Positions 8,157-17,719 are shown, counted from the first letter of the stretch. The stretch is DNA of 41,486 nt from an uncultured Desulfuromonadales bacterium (GCA_947259715.1 CAMYNR010000192.1:1-41486); one strand, 5' to 3'. The notes: generated by a model from the letters alone, not told the origin. Translations and numbers: made by a program.

Positions 8157-9063
8157 ATGGAATTTATCGAACTGATAAAAGGCTTACTGCTGGGCATTTG
8201 GCACGAGTTTAACTATATTCTGCCTTTTCTGCTGATCGGGGTGCTGCTGGAGGCGACCATCAGGACCATGAAATGGCACGTCAAAATCCGCCATGCGTTG
8301 ACCAGGTTCGGCGGCACTGGCCGGCTTACCGCTGGCTCCGGCCATGGCGCTGCTGGTAACCTCACCTTTGATGAGTCCAGCCGGCTACACCCTGCTGAAT
8401 TGGGAGCTGGGGCCGACTTGGGCCAACGCTGTTTTGTTCAGTGCGATCTTTCTTGGCCTTTTCGCCGGGTATCTGACCCATTTTCTGCGCCGCTATGGCT
8501 TCAGCGAAGAGATTATATTCCGCCAAAAGCTGCCGGAAGGGAACTTCCACGACCCTGACTATCCGGTCGAGGAGCTGCGCTGCGACTGTGGCAAGCAGTT
8601 GTCCCATCGGGTGGATCGCTGTACCCATAATCCCTGGCTGGTGTTCCTGGCCAAGTTCTGGGAGGGGACCTTGAAGATCGGCAAATTTGCCCTGATTGGG
8701 ATCACCGTTGAGGTTATCGCTCTACAGTTTATCCCCAACGAGTGGATTTCGATGCTGCTTGAGGGGACCGGCATTTTGCCAATTTTCGCCTTGACCTTCG
8801 CCACCATTCCCCTGCATATGCCGCAGGTCACGGCCGCGGCGATGCTCTATGGCTTTGTTTCGCCGGAATTCGGTGAAGGCATTGTGCTTTCCAAGGGCGC
8901 CGGGATCGCCCTGTTGGTCGGCGGACCGGTGACCGCCCTGCCGGTCATGGCACTGTTTATCGCCATGTTTCGTAAGCGGGTCCTGGCCCTCTATCTGGCG
9001 ATCTGCGTCAGCGGAACTCTGCTGCTGGCTTTTGGTTACCGCTTGTTGCCGCTTACCTTTTGA
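8157..9063 (+). pseudogene. Broken ArsP-like permease (PF03773-type), frameshifted
   Basis: Two frames together encode one permease. The first begins at 8157 (MEFIELIKGLLLGIWHEFNYILPFLLIGVLLEA) and stays family-like until about 8313 (HALTRFGG). The second becomes family-like at about 8311-8344 (LAGLPLAPAMALLVTSPLMSPAGYTLLNWELG) and continues to 9063 with several membrane helices and a cytoplasmic loop holding RCDCGKQLSHR. In intact relatives of this family, as I recall them, some 25-30 residues including a conserved SPLCxCG segment separate these points. That segment is absent here, so an out-of-frame deletion of roughly 80 bases near 8311-8320 is the simplest reading. A sequencing or assembly error remains possible. 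The first frame would otherwise run on as nonsense to 8558. Confidence 0.75.
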
Positions 9064-9414
9064 TCTCTTGAACCTGCCCCCTGAAAAGGGGGCGAGTATT
9101 TCCCGGCCCCTTCTTTTGCTTGCTCTTGGCTCTCAGTTCATCCTTCCCCGCAGATCATCCCAGCTTGCACATTGTCGAGCTTAATCTATATTTTAAGATA
9201 TTGTTGAGCATCTCATCCCAATGAGTTAGTGAGCATCCGGAAACTTCGGATGCCACTGTAAGGTTTCCAGACTGGAAACGAGTTAGGCCGGGTGGAAAAC
9301 TGATCCGCGCGTGGGGTGAAGGGCTCTTTGTAATGGAAAAGGTCTCTGCTGGGCGAAAATTCAATCCCGGACGCTAGGTCTAAAGAGCCTATGGAGGGAT
9401 GGAGGGGGATGCAG
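9064..9414 (+). other. Long leader/intergenic region with several hairpins upstream of a kinase operon
   Basis: No gene is supported in these 351 bases. Besides the hairpin at 9076-9093 there are three further stems. These are GCATCCG/CGGATGC (9233-9239 with 9247-9253), GTTTCC/GGAAAC (9263-9268 with 9274-9279) and GGCTCTTT/AAAGAGCC (9322-9329 with 9382-9389). The last encloses a smaller CTGGG/CCCGG stem (9349-9353 with 9366-9370). The outer stem ends just before the purine-rich ribosome site of the kinase gene. GGAAA recurs four times. It could be a regulatory leader RNA; it matches no riboswitch class I know. Confidence 0.5.
9076..9093 (+). terminator. Hairpin downstream of permease
   Basis: A GCCCCC/GGGGGC 6-bp stem (9076-9081 with 9088-9093) with loop TGAAAA sits 13 bases after the permease stop. 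There is no T run directly after it, so the terminator call is tentative. Confidence 0.45.
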
Positions 9415-12192
9415 ATGCCGGCTGTGCAACCCGCAGTTTCTCGACTGCGAAATCTCATCGGAATAGCCATCGCCTATTTTCTCTGCGGCAAGCTTGCCCT
9501 GCTGCTGGCGATTCCACCTGGCTACGCTTCTATTGTCTGGCCTGCCGCAGGTGTCGCCCTGGGCGCTGTCCTGCTGTTCGGGCCGGGCTGCTGGTTGGCG
9601 ATTTTCATCGGCTCATATCTGGTTAATTTGGCAACCGGTTGGGATGCCAGCGGTTTGACCAGTCTCTTCGCGAGTGTATTGCTTCCGGCTGGTCTGGCCG
9701 GAGGCGCATCTCTTCAAGCTGTGTTCAGCGCCTTTCTGATCCGCCGACTGGTTGGTTTCCCGCTCTCTTTCCATCAGATTCACCTGGTCATAAAAGTGGT
9801 CTTGCTGAGCGCTCTTGGCTGTTTGGTCGGAGCCACGGTCGGGGTCCTTTGCCTCTATGTTTCCGGGACACTGCCTGCAGCAGCGCTGGCATCCAATTGG
9901 CTGACCTGGTGGTCAGGAGATTTCTTCGGGGTCCTGATTATCCTGCCAATGTTGCTGACCTGGAATCAAAATCTGGCCCGATCGGGCAGCTTGCCCCTGA
10001 CGACCGTGTTGTTGCCTCTTCTGGTGACTCTTCTGCTGATTTTTATTCTGTTCTTCAACGTTCGATCCTCTGAAACTGAGAAGGAAAGGCTCCTGTTTGC
10101 GAACCGTGCAGCGCAACTCGGGGTGGCCTTTGAAGATCGACTGCAAAGCTACCTGGACGATCTTTACTCCATAGAAGGGCTGTTTCGGGCAAGTAAAAAG
10201 GTCGAACGTCAGGAGTTTGCCGATTTTGTGACGAATATTCTAGCCAGGCACCAAGGAATTCAGGCTTTGGAGTGGATTCCCCGGGTCATGGCTGCCGATC
10301 GACTGAAGCTTGAAGCGGCCGCCAAGCGGGATGGCTTCCCTGACTTCAGAATTCGCGAATTGAACCAGCAGCGGCAAATGGTCCCGGCCGCAGGGCGTGA
10401 GCGCTACTATCCGGTTTATTACCTTGAGCCATACCGGGGCAATGAGAACGCCCTCGGTTTTGATCTGGGCTCCAACCCGGTGCGGCTCGAGGTGCTGCAG
10501 CGCGCCCGGGACCTGGCCAAGGCAGTCACCAGTGGCCGAATAACCCTGGTGCAAGACACCGCCGAGCAGGTCGGGGTGCTGATTATTCTGCCCCTTTATG
10601 CCGATGGCAGGGCTCCGCAATCGGTGATTGAGCGCCGCCAAAATCTTGCGGGGTATGCACTCGGGGTGTTCCGGGTCGGTGACATGCTGAATGCCGCGTT
10701 TGCTGATTATGATCGCTGGGGGTTGTCTCATGCGCTCTATGATCGTACCGCCAAGGACGTTCAGCAGCTGCTCTACCGGGGGGATGACCTGACTGATGCC
10801 AATGAGCCTCATCAGCGTATCAGTCATTTATTGCGCCACAGTGTCCCGATTGAATTCGGCACCCGGAAGTGGGAATTGAGTTTTACCCCCACCGACCGTT
10901 ACCTGAATCAGATGCGGTTTAATGAATCGCGTGCAGTGCTGATCAGCGGCCTGCTGTTTTTCGGTCTGCTCGGGGGCCTGTTGTTGGTCTCTGCTGGTCG
11001 CAATGCCCTGGTTCGACGTCTGGTTGAAGAGCAAACGGCCAGCCTGGCGGATGCGAATGCCGCACTGCGCGAGAGTGAAACTCAGCAACGGGCGATTGTC
11101 GAAAACGCGGTCGATGGCATTGCCAGCATCGACGAGCAGGGAACCCTGCTGACCTTTAACACGGCAGCGGAACAAATATTCGGTTACCCGGCCGAGGAGG
11201 TCATCGGCCAGAACGTTAAAATCCTGCAGCCCGAGCCCTATCGCAGCCAGCATGACGGCTATCTGCAGCGCTACCTGAAGAGCGGCGAACCGCATATTAT
11301 CGGCATCGGTCGCGAGGTGAGCGGTCGCCGAAGGGATGGCACGGTGTTCCCCCTGGATCTCTCGGTCAGCGAGGTGCGGCTGGAAAAGGGGCGGCAGTTC
11401 ATCGGACTGCTCCGCGACATCACGGACCGTAAGCAGTCTGAAGAGCGCCTGCAGCAGGCCAACGAAAAGCTGCAGGAGGTCGATCGTCTCAAATCGATGT
11501 TCATTGCGTCGATGAGCCATGAGCTGCGCACTCCGCTGAATGCGATTATCGGCTTCACCAGTATTCTGCATGAAGAATGGCTCGGCGCGCTGAATGCGGA
11601 GCAAAAGGAGAATCTGGCGATTGTTTCCCGCAGCGGCAAGCATCTGCTGGCCTTGATCAATGACGTTATCGATATTTCCAAGATCGAAGGGGGCAAGCTG
11701 GATGTGCATGTCGATTCCTTTGATCTTCATCAGGTCATCGAAGAAGCGGTCAATAACCTGGCAGCGCAGGCAGAAACGCAGCGGCTGGAGCTGCGGGTTG
11801 TCAACCTGCATCAGCAAATCCACACCGATCGCCTGCGTTTGCTGCAATGTCTTCTTAACCTGCTCAGCAACGCGATTAAATATACCGAACGGGGCTGGGT
11901 CGAGGTGGCAGTGACCCTGCTTGATGGTGAGAGCGAAGCGATTCCCCAGGTGAAGATCGAGGTCCGAGACAGCGGCATAGGAATCTCTCAAGTCGACCAG
12001 GCCCTGCTCTTTAAACCTTTTGTCCGCCTGGAGACAGCACTGAAAAGCCAGATCCTCGGGACCGGGCTGGGTTTGTTCCTGTGCCGTAAACTGGCCATGG
12101 ATGTGCTGCACGGCAGCCTGGAGTGCTCAAGTGAACCGGGCGTCGGAAGCTGCTTTACTTTGACGATTCCAACCTGCGTGGAGGTGGCATGA
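9415..12192 (+). CDS. MASE1-CHASE-PAS sensor histidine kinase
   Basis: Membrane sensor kinase of about 925 aa. Residues about 8-225 form a MASE1-like multi-helix membrane domain (AIAYFLCGKLALLLAIPPGYASIVWPAAG compressed across helices). A CHASE domain follows (about 245-450; ALEWIPRV, RERYYPVYYLEPY, GFDLGSNPVRL, FRVGDML), then another membrane helix near 515-535. A PAS domain (about 555-675; NAVDGIASIDEQGTLLTFN) leads to HisKA with His702 in SMSHELRTPLNA and an ATPase domain with LLSNAIKY, DSGIGIS and GTGLGLFLC. It has no receiver domain of its own. The ATG at 9415 has GGAGG nine bases upstream; starts at 9391 and 9409 are alternatives. A CheY-like gene overlaps its stop, so phosphate presumably passes to that receiver or to the next hybrid kinase. 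Confidence 0.85.
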   Translation: MPAVQPAVSRLRNLIGIAIAYFLCGKLALLLAIPPGYASIVWPAAGVALGAVLLFGPGCWLAIFIGSYLVNLATGWDASGLTSLFASVLLPAGLAGGASLQAVFSAFLIRRLVGFPLSFHQIHLVIKVVLLSALGCLVGATVGVLCLYVSGTLPAAALASNWLTWWSGDFFGVLIILPMLLTWNQNLARSGSLPLTTVLLPLLVTLLLIFILFFNVRSSETEKERLLFANRAAQLGVAFEDRLQSYLDDLYSIEGLFRASKKVERQEFADFVTNILARHQGIQALEWIPRVMAADRLKLEAAAKRDGFPDFRIRELNQQRQMVPAAGRERYYPVYYLEPYRGNENALGFDLGSNPVRLEVLQRARDLAKAVTSGRITLVQDTAEQVGVLIILPLYADGRAPQSVIERRQNLAGYALGVFRVGDMLNAAFADYDRWGLSHALYDRTAKDVQQLLYRGDDLTDANEPHQRISHLLRHSVPIEFGTRKWELSFTPTDRYLNQMRFNESRAVLISGLLFFGLLGGLLLVSAGRNALVRRLVEEQTASLADANAALRESETQQRAIVENAVDGIASIDEQGTLLTFNTAAEQIFGYPAEEVIGQNVKILQPEPYRSQHDGYLQRYLKSGEPHIIGIGREVSGRRRDGTVFPLDLSVSEVRLEKGRQFIGLLRDITDRKQSEERLQQANEKLQEVDRLKSMFIASMSHELRTPLNAIIGFTSILHEEWLGALNAEQKENLAIVSRSGKHLLALINDVIDISKIEGGKLDVHVDSFDLHQVIEEAVNNLAAQAETQRLELRVVNLHQQIHTDRLRLLQCLLNLLSNAIKYTERGWVEVAVTLLDGESEAIPQVKIEVRDSGIGISQVDQALLFKPFVRLETALKSQILGTGLGLFLCRKLAMDVLHGSLECSSEPGVGSCFTLTIPTCVEVA

Positions 12193-12563
12193 AAAGAGTG
12201 CTGGTCATTGAGGATAACCGGGACAATTTGAAATTGATCGGTTATGTGCTGCAACGGCATGGCTACGCTGTTGACGCCGCTGAAAATGGTGAAGAGGGTG
12301 TACTCAGGGCGGGTGAAGAGGAGTTCTGTTTCATCCTTATGGATATCGACCTGCCTGGAATCGATGGCCTGGAGACAACCCGGCAGATCCGTGCCGGGCA
12401 GGGGGATGCCGTGCCGATCATTGCCATTACGTCACTGGCGATGGCTGGTGACCGGGAACGGATTCTGGCCGCCGGCTGCAACGGTTATTTCGAAAAACCG
12501 ATTAATCCGCTGACCATAATGGATGAGATCCACAAGGTTCTGGAGGCGCAAGGATGGCAATGA
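12189..12563 (+). CDS. Stand-alone receiver protein (CheY-like)
   Basis: A single REC domain of 124 aa with acidic pocket IEDNRDN, phosphoacceptor Asp52 in ILMDIDLPGIDG, the conserved Thr/Ser region IAITSLAM and Lys in FEKPINP. No output domain is present. The ATG overlaps the TGA of the preceding kinase (ATGA) and its own end overlaps the following hybrid kinase by 10 bases, so the three genes are translationally coupled. It is closest in type to DivK-like single receivers that act as phosphate shuttles; a flagellar CheY role is unlikely because no chemotaxis genes are near. Confidence 0.87.
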   Translation: MKRVLVIEDNRDNLKLIGYVLQRHGYAVDAAENGEEGVLRAGEEEFCFILMDIDLPGIDGLETTRQIRAGQGDAVPIIAITSLAMAGDRERILAAGCNGYFEKPINPLTIMDEIHKVLEAQGWQ

Positions 12564-15500
12564 AAGCGCTGATCGTTGAGGACCGCCCGGAAGATCGCAA
12601 GCTGCTGCGCCTGTATCTGGAGCAAAACGGTGCTGAGGTGGTTGACGCGGCCGATGGCGCTATCGCCTTGGAGATGGCGTTTAAACATCATCCGGACCTG
12701 ATCGTCTCAGATGCTCAGATGCCGGTCATGGACGGATTTCAGCTCCTTCGCGAGGTCCGCCAGGCGCCCGAGCTGCTCGGCACCCTGTTTATTTTCTATT
12801 CGGCGGTCTACACCGGCAATCAGGATCGCGAACTGGCCGAATCATTGGGGGCCGATGCCTTCATCATCAAGCCGAAGGAACCGGCAGCGTTCTGGAGTGA
12901 ATTACGCAGCACGTTAAAAAAAGTGCGGCAGAAAAAACGCCGGCAGTGCGAAGCCAAGCTGCGGGAGGAGCACGCGTTTTTACAGAAATACAGCGCCGTG
13001 GTGGCTGAAAAGGTCGGCGAGCAGGTCGAAGCCCTGGAAGAGTCTGAGGAGCTGTTTCGCACCACCTTTGAACAGGCCGCGGTCGGGATCGCGCATGTTG
13101 CCTCGGATGGGCATTGGTTGCGCGTCAATCGAAAATTCCAGGAGATGCTCGGTTACTCCGAAACCGAGCTTCTGCAGCTGACCTTTCAGGAGCTGACCCA
13201 CCCGGACGACCTGGAGAAGGATCTTGCCTGTTTCAGACAGCTTCACGATGGCGAAATCAAGTCCTTCACGATGGAAAAGCGTTACCTATGCAAAGATGGC
13301 CACATCCTTTGGGCAAATCTGACGGCCTCCCGGGTCGCCGCTGCCGATGGAACCGCAAAATATTATATCGGAGTCATCGAAGATATCTCGGAGCGAATCC
13401 ATGCCGAAGAAGCGATCCGGCAAAGCGAGCAGCGTTATTCAATGCTCTATAACCTTGCCCCGGTCTGTATCCACGAAATAGATCTGGAGGGAAAGCTGCT
13501 GGCAATGAATCCGGCCGGGGTGCAGATGATGGGCGGGCAGAGCGAAGAGGATATTTGCGGTGTGAGCTATCTCGATTTTGTCTGTGCGGAGCAACGGCAA
13601 GCGATCGGCGGCCTGTTGCAGCAGGCTTTTGCCGGCGAAATGTGCAGCTTCGAGTTTACCTCCGATGCCGCTCCGCCTCGTTTTTTCTCTTCCTGCTTTG
13701 TGCCGGTCAAAGAGGCTGCAAGTGGTGAGATCATCAAGCTGATGGGGATAACCGAAGACATCAGCGTACGCAAGGAGGCCGAAGATGCCTTGCGGCAAAG
13801 TGAACAACGCTACCGGTCCTTTTACCAGCAGACTCCGGCCATGTTGCAGGCCATGGATCAGAAGGGCCATCTGACCAGTGTCAGCGATTACTGGTTGGAA
13901 GTGCTCGGTTACCAGCGGAACGAGGTTCTGGGTCGTAACTGTACCGATTTTTTCACCGATAAATCCCGCGCCGATGCGTCCAAATACTGGCTTCCGAGGT
14001 TGTTTGAAGTCGGCGAGGTAAAAAATGTCCCCTTCCAGTTCGTGAAAAAAAACGGCGAAGTAATCGATGTCCTGCTCAATGCCTTTCTGGCTGAAAATGA
14101 ATCGGGCAATCTGCGGGGCTATGCCGCGCTGACCGACGTGACCGAACAGCGCCTGGCAGAAAAAATGCTGCGGGAAAGCGAAGGTCGTTTCCGCGGAACC
14201 TTCCAACAGGCGGCGGTCGGCATCGCGCATGTCGGCTTGGATGGCCGCTGGCTGCGCATTAATCAGAAGCTCTGCGACATCACCGGTTATGCGGCAGATG
14301 AGTTGAAGCAACTGACCTTCCAGGAGATTACCCACCCGGATGATCTGGCCACCGAGTTGCAGTACCACCAGCAGTTACTGGCCGGAAATCGCGCGGCCTA
14401 TGCCATCGAAAAGCGCTGCTTCCACAAGACCGGGCAGACCGTTTGGGTCAACCTGAGTGTCTCTCTGGCGCGTGACGCGGACTGGCAACCAGAGTACTTC
14501 ATTGCGATTATTGAGGATATCAGTGAGCGAAAACAGGCCGAAGAGCAGGTCCGTGGGCTTGAGCGGCAGAACCGAATTCTGGTTGAAAATTCACCGGTCG
14601 GGATCTTCTACGCCGATCCGCAGGGGAACTGCCGTTTCTTCAACCAGCAATATCTGGATATGACCGGTCAGGCGGAAGCTCAGGCCATAGGTAGGAGCTG
14701 GTCTGAATCGCTGTACCCCGAAGATCGGCAGGCGGTGCTGGCGAGTTGGCGTGAGGATCCCAGCCAAAACCAGGAATTTAGAGGTCGGTTCCGGTTTCTG
14801 CATGCTGACGGCTCGGTTGTCTGGGTGGTCGGCGCGGCCGTTCCGGAAATCGATGAACAGGGTCAGATTATCGCCTACTTCGGCACCCTGACAGATATCA
14901 CCGAGCTGATTGACGCAGAACGGGCCACCCGGGCAAAAAGCGAGTTTCTGGCCAGCATGAGCCATGAAATCCGTACCCCGATGAACGCCATAGTCGGCCT
15001 GACCCATCTGGCGCTGCAGACTGAATTAACGGCAAAGCAGCGCGATTATCTGCAGAAGATTGACTCCTCGGCCCATTCCCTGCTCGGAATTCTGAACGAT
15101 ATCCTTGATTTTTCAAAAATTGAAGCCGGCAAACTGGAAATGGAAAGCATTGCTTTCAACTTGGATGAAATCTTGGAAAATCTGGCCAACATGGTTTCTC
15201 TGAAGGCACAGGAAAAAGGTCTTGAGGTGATCTTCCAGGTGGAGAATGATGTGCCGGTCGATTTGCTCGGCGATCCGCTGCGCCTCAGCCAGGTCCTGAT
15301 CAATCTCAGCAACAACGCGGTTAAGTTCACCGAGCAAGGTGAAGTGGTGGTGCGGGTAGAGCGCCTCGAGGAGACTGCAGCTGGAATTGTTTTACGTTTT
15401 TCTGTGCGGGATACGGGGATCGGCATATCTTCTGCGGAGCAGGCTCAGATATTTCAGAAATTTGCCCAGCTCGACAGTTCGACCGCGCGCGTCTACGGCG

Positions 15501-16906
15501 GGTCCGGGTTGGGCTTGAGTATTTGTCAGCGGCTGGTGGAAATGATGGGTGGTGAAATTTCACTGGAAAGTCGCTGGGGGGAGGGAAGTGAGTTTTGTTT
15601 TACCGCGACCTTCGGTCGTGACTTATCGGCAGACAGGGAGAAGGTCAGCGGTATTTTAAACGGGCTGCAGCGACTGAAAATACTGGTTGCCGACGACAAT
15701 GAAACTGTGCGGGAAACGATTCGCGCTTATCTGCAACGGTTTGATTTACAGGTCGGGCTTGCCGAAACCAGCGGTCAGGTGCTTGACCGTCTGCGCCAAG
15801 CACTGAAAACTGAACCCTATCAGATGCTGCTGATCGATCAGGATATGCCGACACAAAAGGGTCTGGAGGTTGCCGGCCAGTTGAAAAACGATCCCGCTTT
15901 CAGCTCTCTGGCCGTGATTCTGATGACCACCAGTATTGAGCAGGCTCTTCTCGCCCCTGCGGCCGAAGCGGCTCAGCTTGAAGGGATCCTGGTGAAACCG
16001 GTCAGTGCCTCGTCTTTGTTCGATACCATCTTCAGTGTTTTTCACGCAGATCCCCGGCAGCAGACCTATCAGCGTCCAGGCAGAACTGATTATAGTGCTG
16101 AGATTGCCAGAATCTCCGGAGCAAAAGTTCTGCTTGTCGAAGACAATCCGATCAATCAGCAGGTCGGGCATGAATTGTTGACACTCTGGGGGCTGGAGGT
16201 TCAGGTTGTGGAAAATGGTCAGCTGGCTCTAGAGCGGCTGGAGCAGGAAGACTTCGCCGCGGTGCTGATGGATATCGAAATGCCGGTTATGGATGGCTTG
16301 AGCGCGGTCAGAGCAATTCGCCAGCTGCCGGGGAAGCAATCAACCCTGCCGGTTATTGCCATGACCGCGCATGCCATGGCTCAGGACCGGGAAAAAGGGC
16401 TCGCTGCAGGCTTTAACGATTATATCACCAAACCGCTTGATCCCGACCTGCTGCTTAAAGTGCTCCTGGAGTGGCTTGAACCGGGGCAGGAAGGCGCCAC
16501 AAGGCAGGTGGTACCAGCTCCGGTGGAGTTTTCCGAGTTGACTGATCTGCCCGATCTGCCGGAGCGGATTCCGGGAATCGACACCGACTTCGGCCTGAAG
16601 CGGCTGGCCGGCAAGAAGCAGCTGTACGTCAAGGTCCTTTTTCTATTCGAGCAGGATAACCAGTCCACCATTGAGAGCCTTCAGCAGGCCTATGCCGAAC
16701 AGAATTTTAACCTGCTGGCAGAGCTCCTGCACCGCTTAAAGGGCAGCGCAGGAGGTGTCGGTGCAACCCAGGTTTATCGGCTTGCCGCAAACCTCGATTT
16801 GCTGTTGAAGCAGGGCCAGCAGGATATCGGCGGGCAGTTGCGGCAGCTTTGTGCTGAGCTGGCAAAGGTTTTACAGGCTTTACGGCAGATTTTTACCGAA
16901 GCCTAG
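12554..16906 (+). CDS. Giant hybrid sensor kinase: REC-PAS(x5)-HisKA-HATPase-REC-REC-HPt
   Basis: A cytosolic phosphorelay protein of 1450 aa with no membrane segment. The N-terminal REC has Asp53 (IVSDAQMPVMDG). A coiled-coil stretch (about 120-165) precedes five PAS units at about 165-285, 290-410, 415-535, 540-660 and 665-785. HisKA has His804 (ASMSHEIRTPMNA), and the ATPase domain spans about 905-1025 (NLSNNAVKF, DTGIGIS, GSGLGLSICQ). REC2 has Asp1095 (LLIDQDMP) and REC3 has Asp1240 (VLMDIEMPVMDG). The C-terminal HPt has His1393 (LLHRLKGSAGGVGA). PAS1 and PAS4 look like recent internal duplicates. The start ATG follows GGAGG by nine bases. An upstream kinase could feed the N-terminal REC; the final output protein is not in the window. 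Confidence 0.9.
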   Translation: MAMKALIVEDRPEDRKLLRLYLEQNGAEVVDAADGAIALEMAFKHHPDLIVSDAQMPVMDGFQLLREVRQAPELLGTLFIFYSAVYTGNQDRELAESLGADAFIIKPKEPAAFWSELRSTLKKVRQKKRRQCEAKLREEHAFLQKYSAVVAEKVGEQVEALEESEELFRTTFEQAAVGIAHVASDGHWLRVNRKFQEMLGYSETELLQLTFQELTHPDDLEKDLACFRQLHDGEIKSFTMEKRYLCKDGHILWANLTASRVAAADGTAKYYIGVIEDISERIHAEEAIRQSEQRYSMLYNLAPVCIHEIDLEGKLLAMNPAGVQMMGGQSEEDICGVSYLDFVCAEQRQAIGGLLQQAFAGEMCSFEFTSDAAPPRFFSSCFVPVKEAASGEIIKLMGITEDISVRKEAEDALRQSEQRYRSFYQQTPAMLQAMDQKGHLTSVSDYWLEVLGYQRNEVLGRNCTDFFTDKSRADASKYWLPRLFEVGEVKNVPFQFVKKNGEVIDVLLNAFLAENESGNLRGYAALTDVTEQRLAEKMLRESEGRFRGTFQQAAVGIAHVGLDGRWLRINQKLCDITGYAADELKQLTFQEITHPDDLATELQYHQQLLAGNRAAYAIEKRCFHKTGQTVWVNLSVSLARDADWQPEYFIAIIEDISERKQAEEQVRGLERQNRILVENSPVGIFYADPQGNCRFFNQQYLDMTGQAEAQAIGRSWSESLYPEDRQAVLASWREDPSQNQEFRGRFRFLHADGSVVWVVGAAVPEIDEQGQIIAYFGTLTDITELIDAERATRAKSEFLASMSHEIRTPMNAIVGLTHLALQTELTAKQRDYLQKIDSSAHSLLGILNDILDFSKIEAGKLEMESIAFNLDEILENLANMVSLKAQEKGLEVIFQVENDVPVDLLGDPLRLSQVLINLSNNAVKFTEQGEVVVRVERLEETAAGIVLRFSVRDTGIGISSAEQAQIFQKFAQLDSSTARVYGGSGLGLSICQRLVEMMGGEISLESRWGEGSEFCFTATFGRDLSADREKVSGILNGLQRLKILVADDNETVRETIRAYLQRFDLQVGLAETSGQVLDRLRQALKTEPYQMLLIDQDMPTQKGLEVAGQLKNDPAFSSLAVILMTTSIEQALLAPAAEAAQLEGILVKPVSASSLFDTIFSVFHADPRQQTYQRPGRTDYSAEIARISGAKVLLVEDNPINQQVGHELLTLWGLEVQVVENGQLALERLEQEDFAAVLMDIEMPVMDGLSAVRAIRQLPGKQSTLPVIAMTAHAMAQDREKGLAAGFNDYITKPLDPDLLLKVLLEWLEPGQEGATRQVVPAPVEFSELTDLPDLPERIPGIDTDFGLKRLAGKKQLYVKVLFLFEQDNQSTIESLQQAYAEQNFNLLAELLHRLKGSAGGVGATQVYRLAANLDLLLKQGQQDIGGQLRQLCAELAKVLQALRQIFTEA

Positions 16907-16916
16907 CTCAGGTCGA

Positions 16917-17579
16917 CTACTCGTTACGTTGAGCCTCCGCCGTGTCACTTAATTCCGCTTCCTGTCGGGCCAACTCATTCATCAGTTCCTGCAACGCCTG
17001 GACCTGCTCTGGGGCGATCTCTGCCAGTTCCTGCAGCTGGTTTTCCAGACGGCGGGCTGTTGCCAACGCACCCCGGACTTGCTTCAGCGGGTCGATCTGC
17101 GGCGGATTGTGCTGATGGGCAACGTCGCGAAATTGTTTCTGCACCGTGGGGTAGCTGCGTTCCTGTTCGATGACCGATTCGCGTAGCTGGTCGTACTCAT
17201 CATCGGAGAACTGCTGCTCCTCGCGGGCCTGACGCAGCAGATCGATGGCCCGGTAGTCGGGTAGCGGTTGCAAGCGCCGCTCGGCACCGAGCAGCTCCGG
17301 TTCTTCCTGCTCCAGATAGCGGTAGGCAAGGGTCAGTTTACGCGCGGTCTCCTTGCGGATACGGATCTCCTTGGAGCAGTAGTCGTCAAAAGATTCATAG
17401 CCCCAGCCCTGAAACTCCCCGTCATTTTTTACCTTGATCAGCTGTTCACCCAGTTCGACCCAGGAGGATTTAAACTGCCGGGCCACCGCTAGCACCTGGT
17501 AGCGCGGTGAGCCGGGATCGAGTTCGCGCATCAGTTGTTCGATAATCAGTTCATTTTTGCTTTTTGCTGCTTCACGCAT
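16917..17579 (-). CDS. Conserved hypothetical protein, DUF3102-like N-terminal half
   Basis: A soluble, charged protein of 220 aa. Residues about 30-90 (ELGEQLIKVKNDGEFQGWGYESFDDYCSKEI in pieces, then RIRKETARKL) resemble the helical segment seen in DUF3102-like and plasmid/phage-associated proteins, in which a short DNA-binding-like helix bundle recurs. The C-terminal 70 residues are glutamine- and glutamate-rich and predict coiled coil. I do not recognise a specific function. The ATG at 17579 has GGAG at proper spacing (MREAAKSKNELII); the frame reaches 17639, but that part lacks a ribosome site. The gene is divergent from the rRNA methyltransferase and convergent with the hybrid kinase, ending 10 bases from it. 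Confidence 0.65.
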   Translation of the reverse strand: MREAAKSKNELIIEQLMRELDPGSPRYQVLAVARQFKSSWVELGEQLIKVKNDGEFQGWGYESFDDYCSKEIRIRKETARKLTLAYRYLEQEEPELLGAERRLQPLPDYRAIDLLRQAREEQQFSDDEYDQLRESVIEQERSYPTVQKQFRDVAHQHNPPQIDPLKQVRGALATARRLENQLQELAEIAPEQVQALQELMNELARQEAELSDTAEAQRNE

Positions 17580-17665
17580 TGGCTTTTCTCCATCATGCTT
17601 ATTGATTCGCCGGGAAGATAGCATAGCCTTCCAGGACAATGAAGGTTGTTTTTCAGTGGTTTTCC

Positions 17666-17695
17666 TTGGCGCAGGGGGGGGCGCTCAGGTACAAT
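17666..17695 (+). promoter_or_regulatory. Candidate sigma-70 promoter for the rRNA methyltransferase
   Basis: TTGGCG (17666-17671, 4 of 6), an 18-base spacer containing eight consecutive G residues, and TACAAT (17690-17695, 5 of 6) lie 25 bases before the start codon. The short leader still leaves room for the GGAGG at 17711. Confidence 0.5.
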
Positions 17696-17719
17696 TGCGC
17701 CTCTTTTTGCGGAGGCCGT

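Noticed and set aside
9247-9262. GCCACTG as in cobalamin riboswitches
   Set aside because: The preceding GGTGAAAATCC-like block and the B12 box are missing in the right order.
9330-9400. Resemblance to a GEMM (c-di-GMP) riboswitch, with GGACGCTAGGTCTAA
   Set aside because: The core GACGCAAAGCC and the required flanking stems are not present; only a short chance similarity remains.
10828-12111. Long open frame of 427 codons on the minus strand inside the first kinase gene
   Set aside because: It is antisense to a well-defined HisKA/ATPase protein, has no family motifs and is explained by codon bias of the real gene. The same holds for the long minus frames at 17546-18670, 18982-20040 and 22303-23208.
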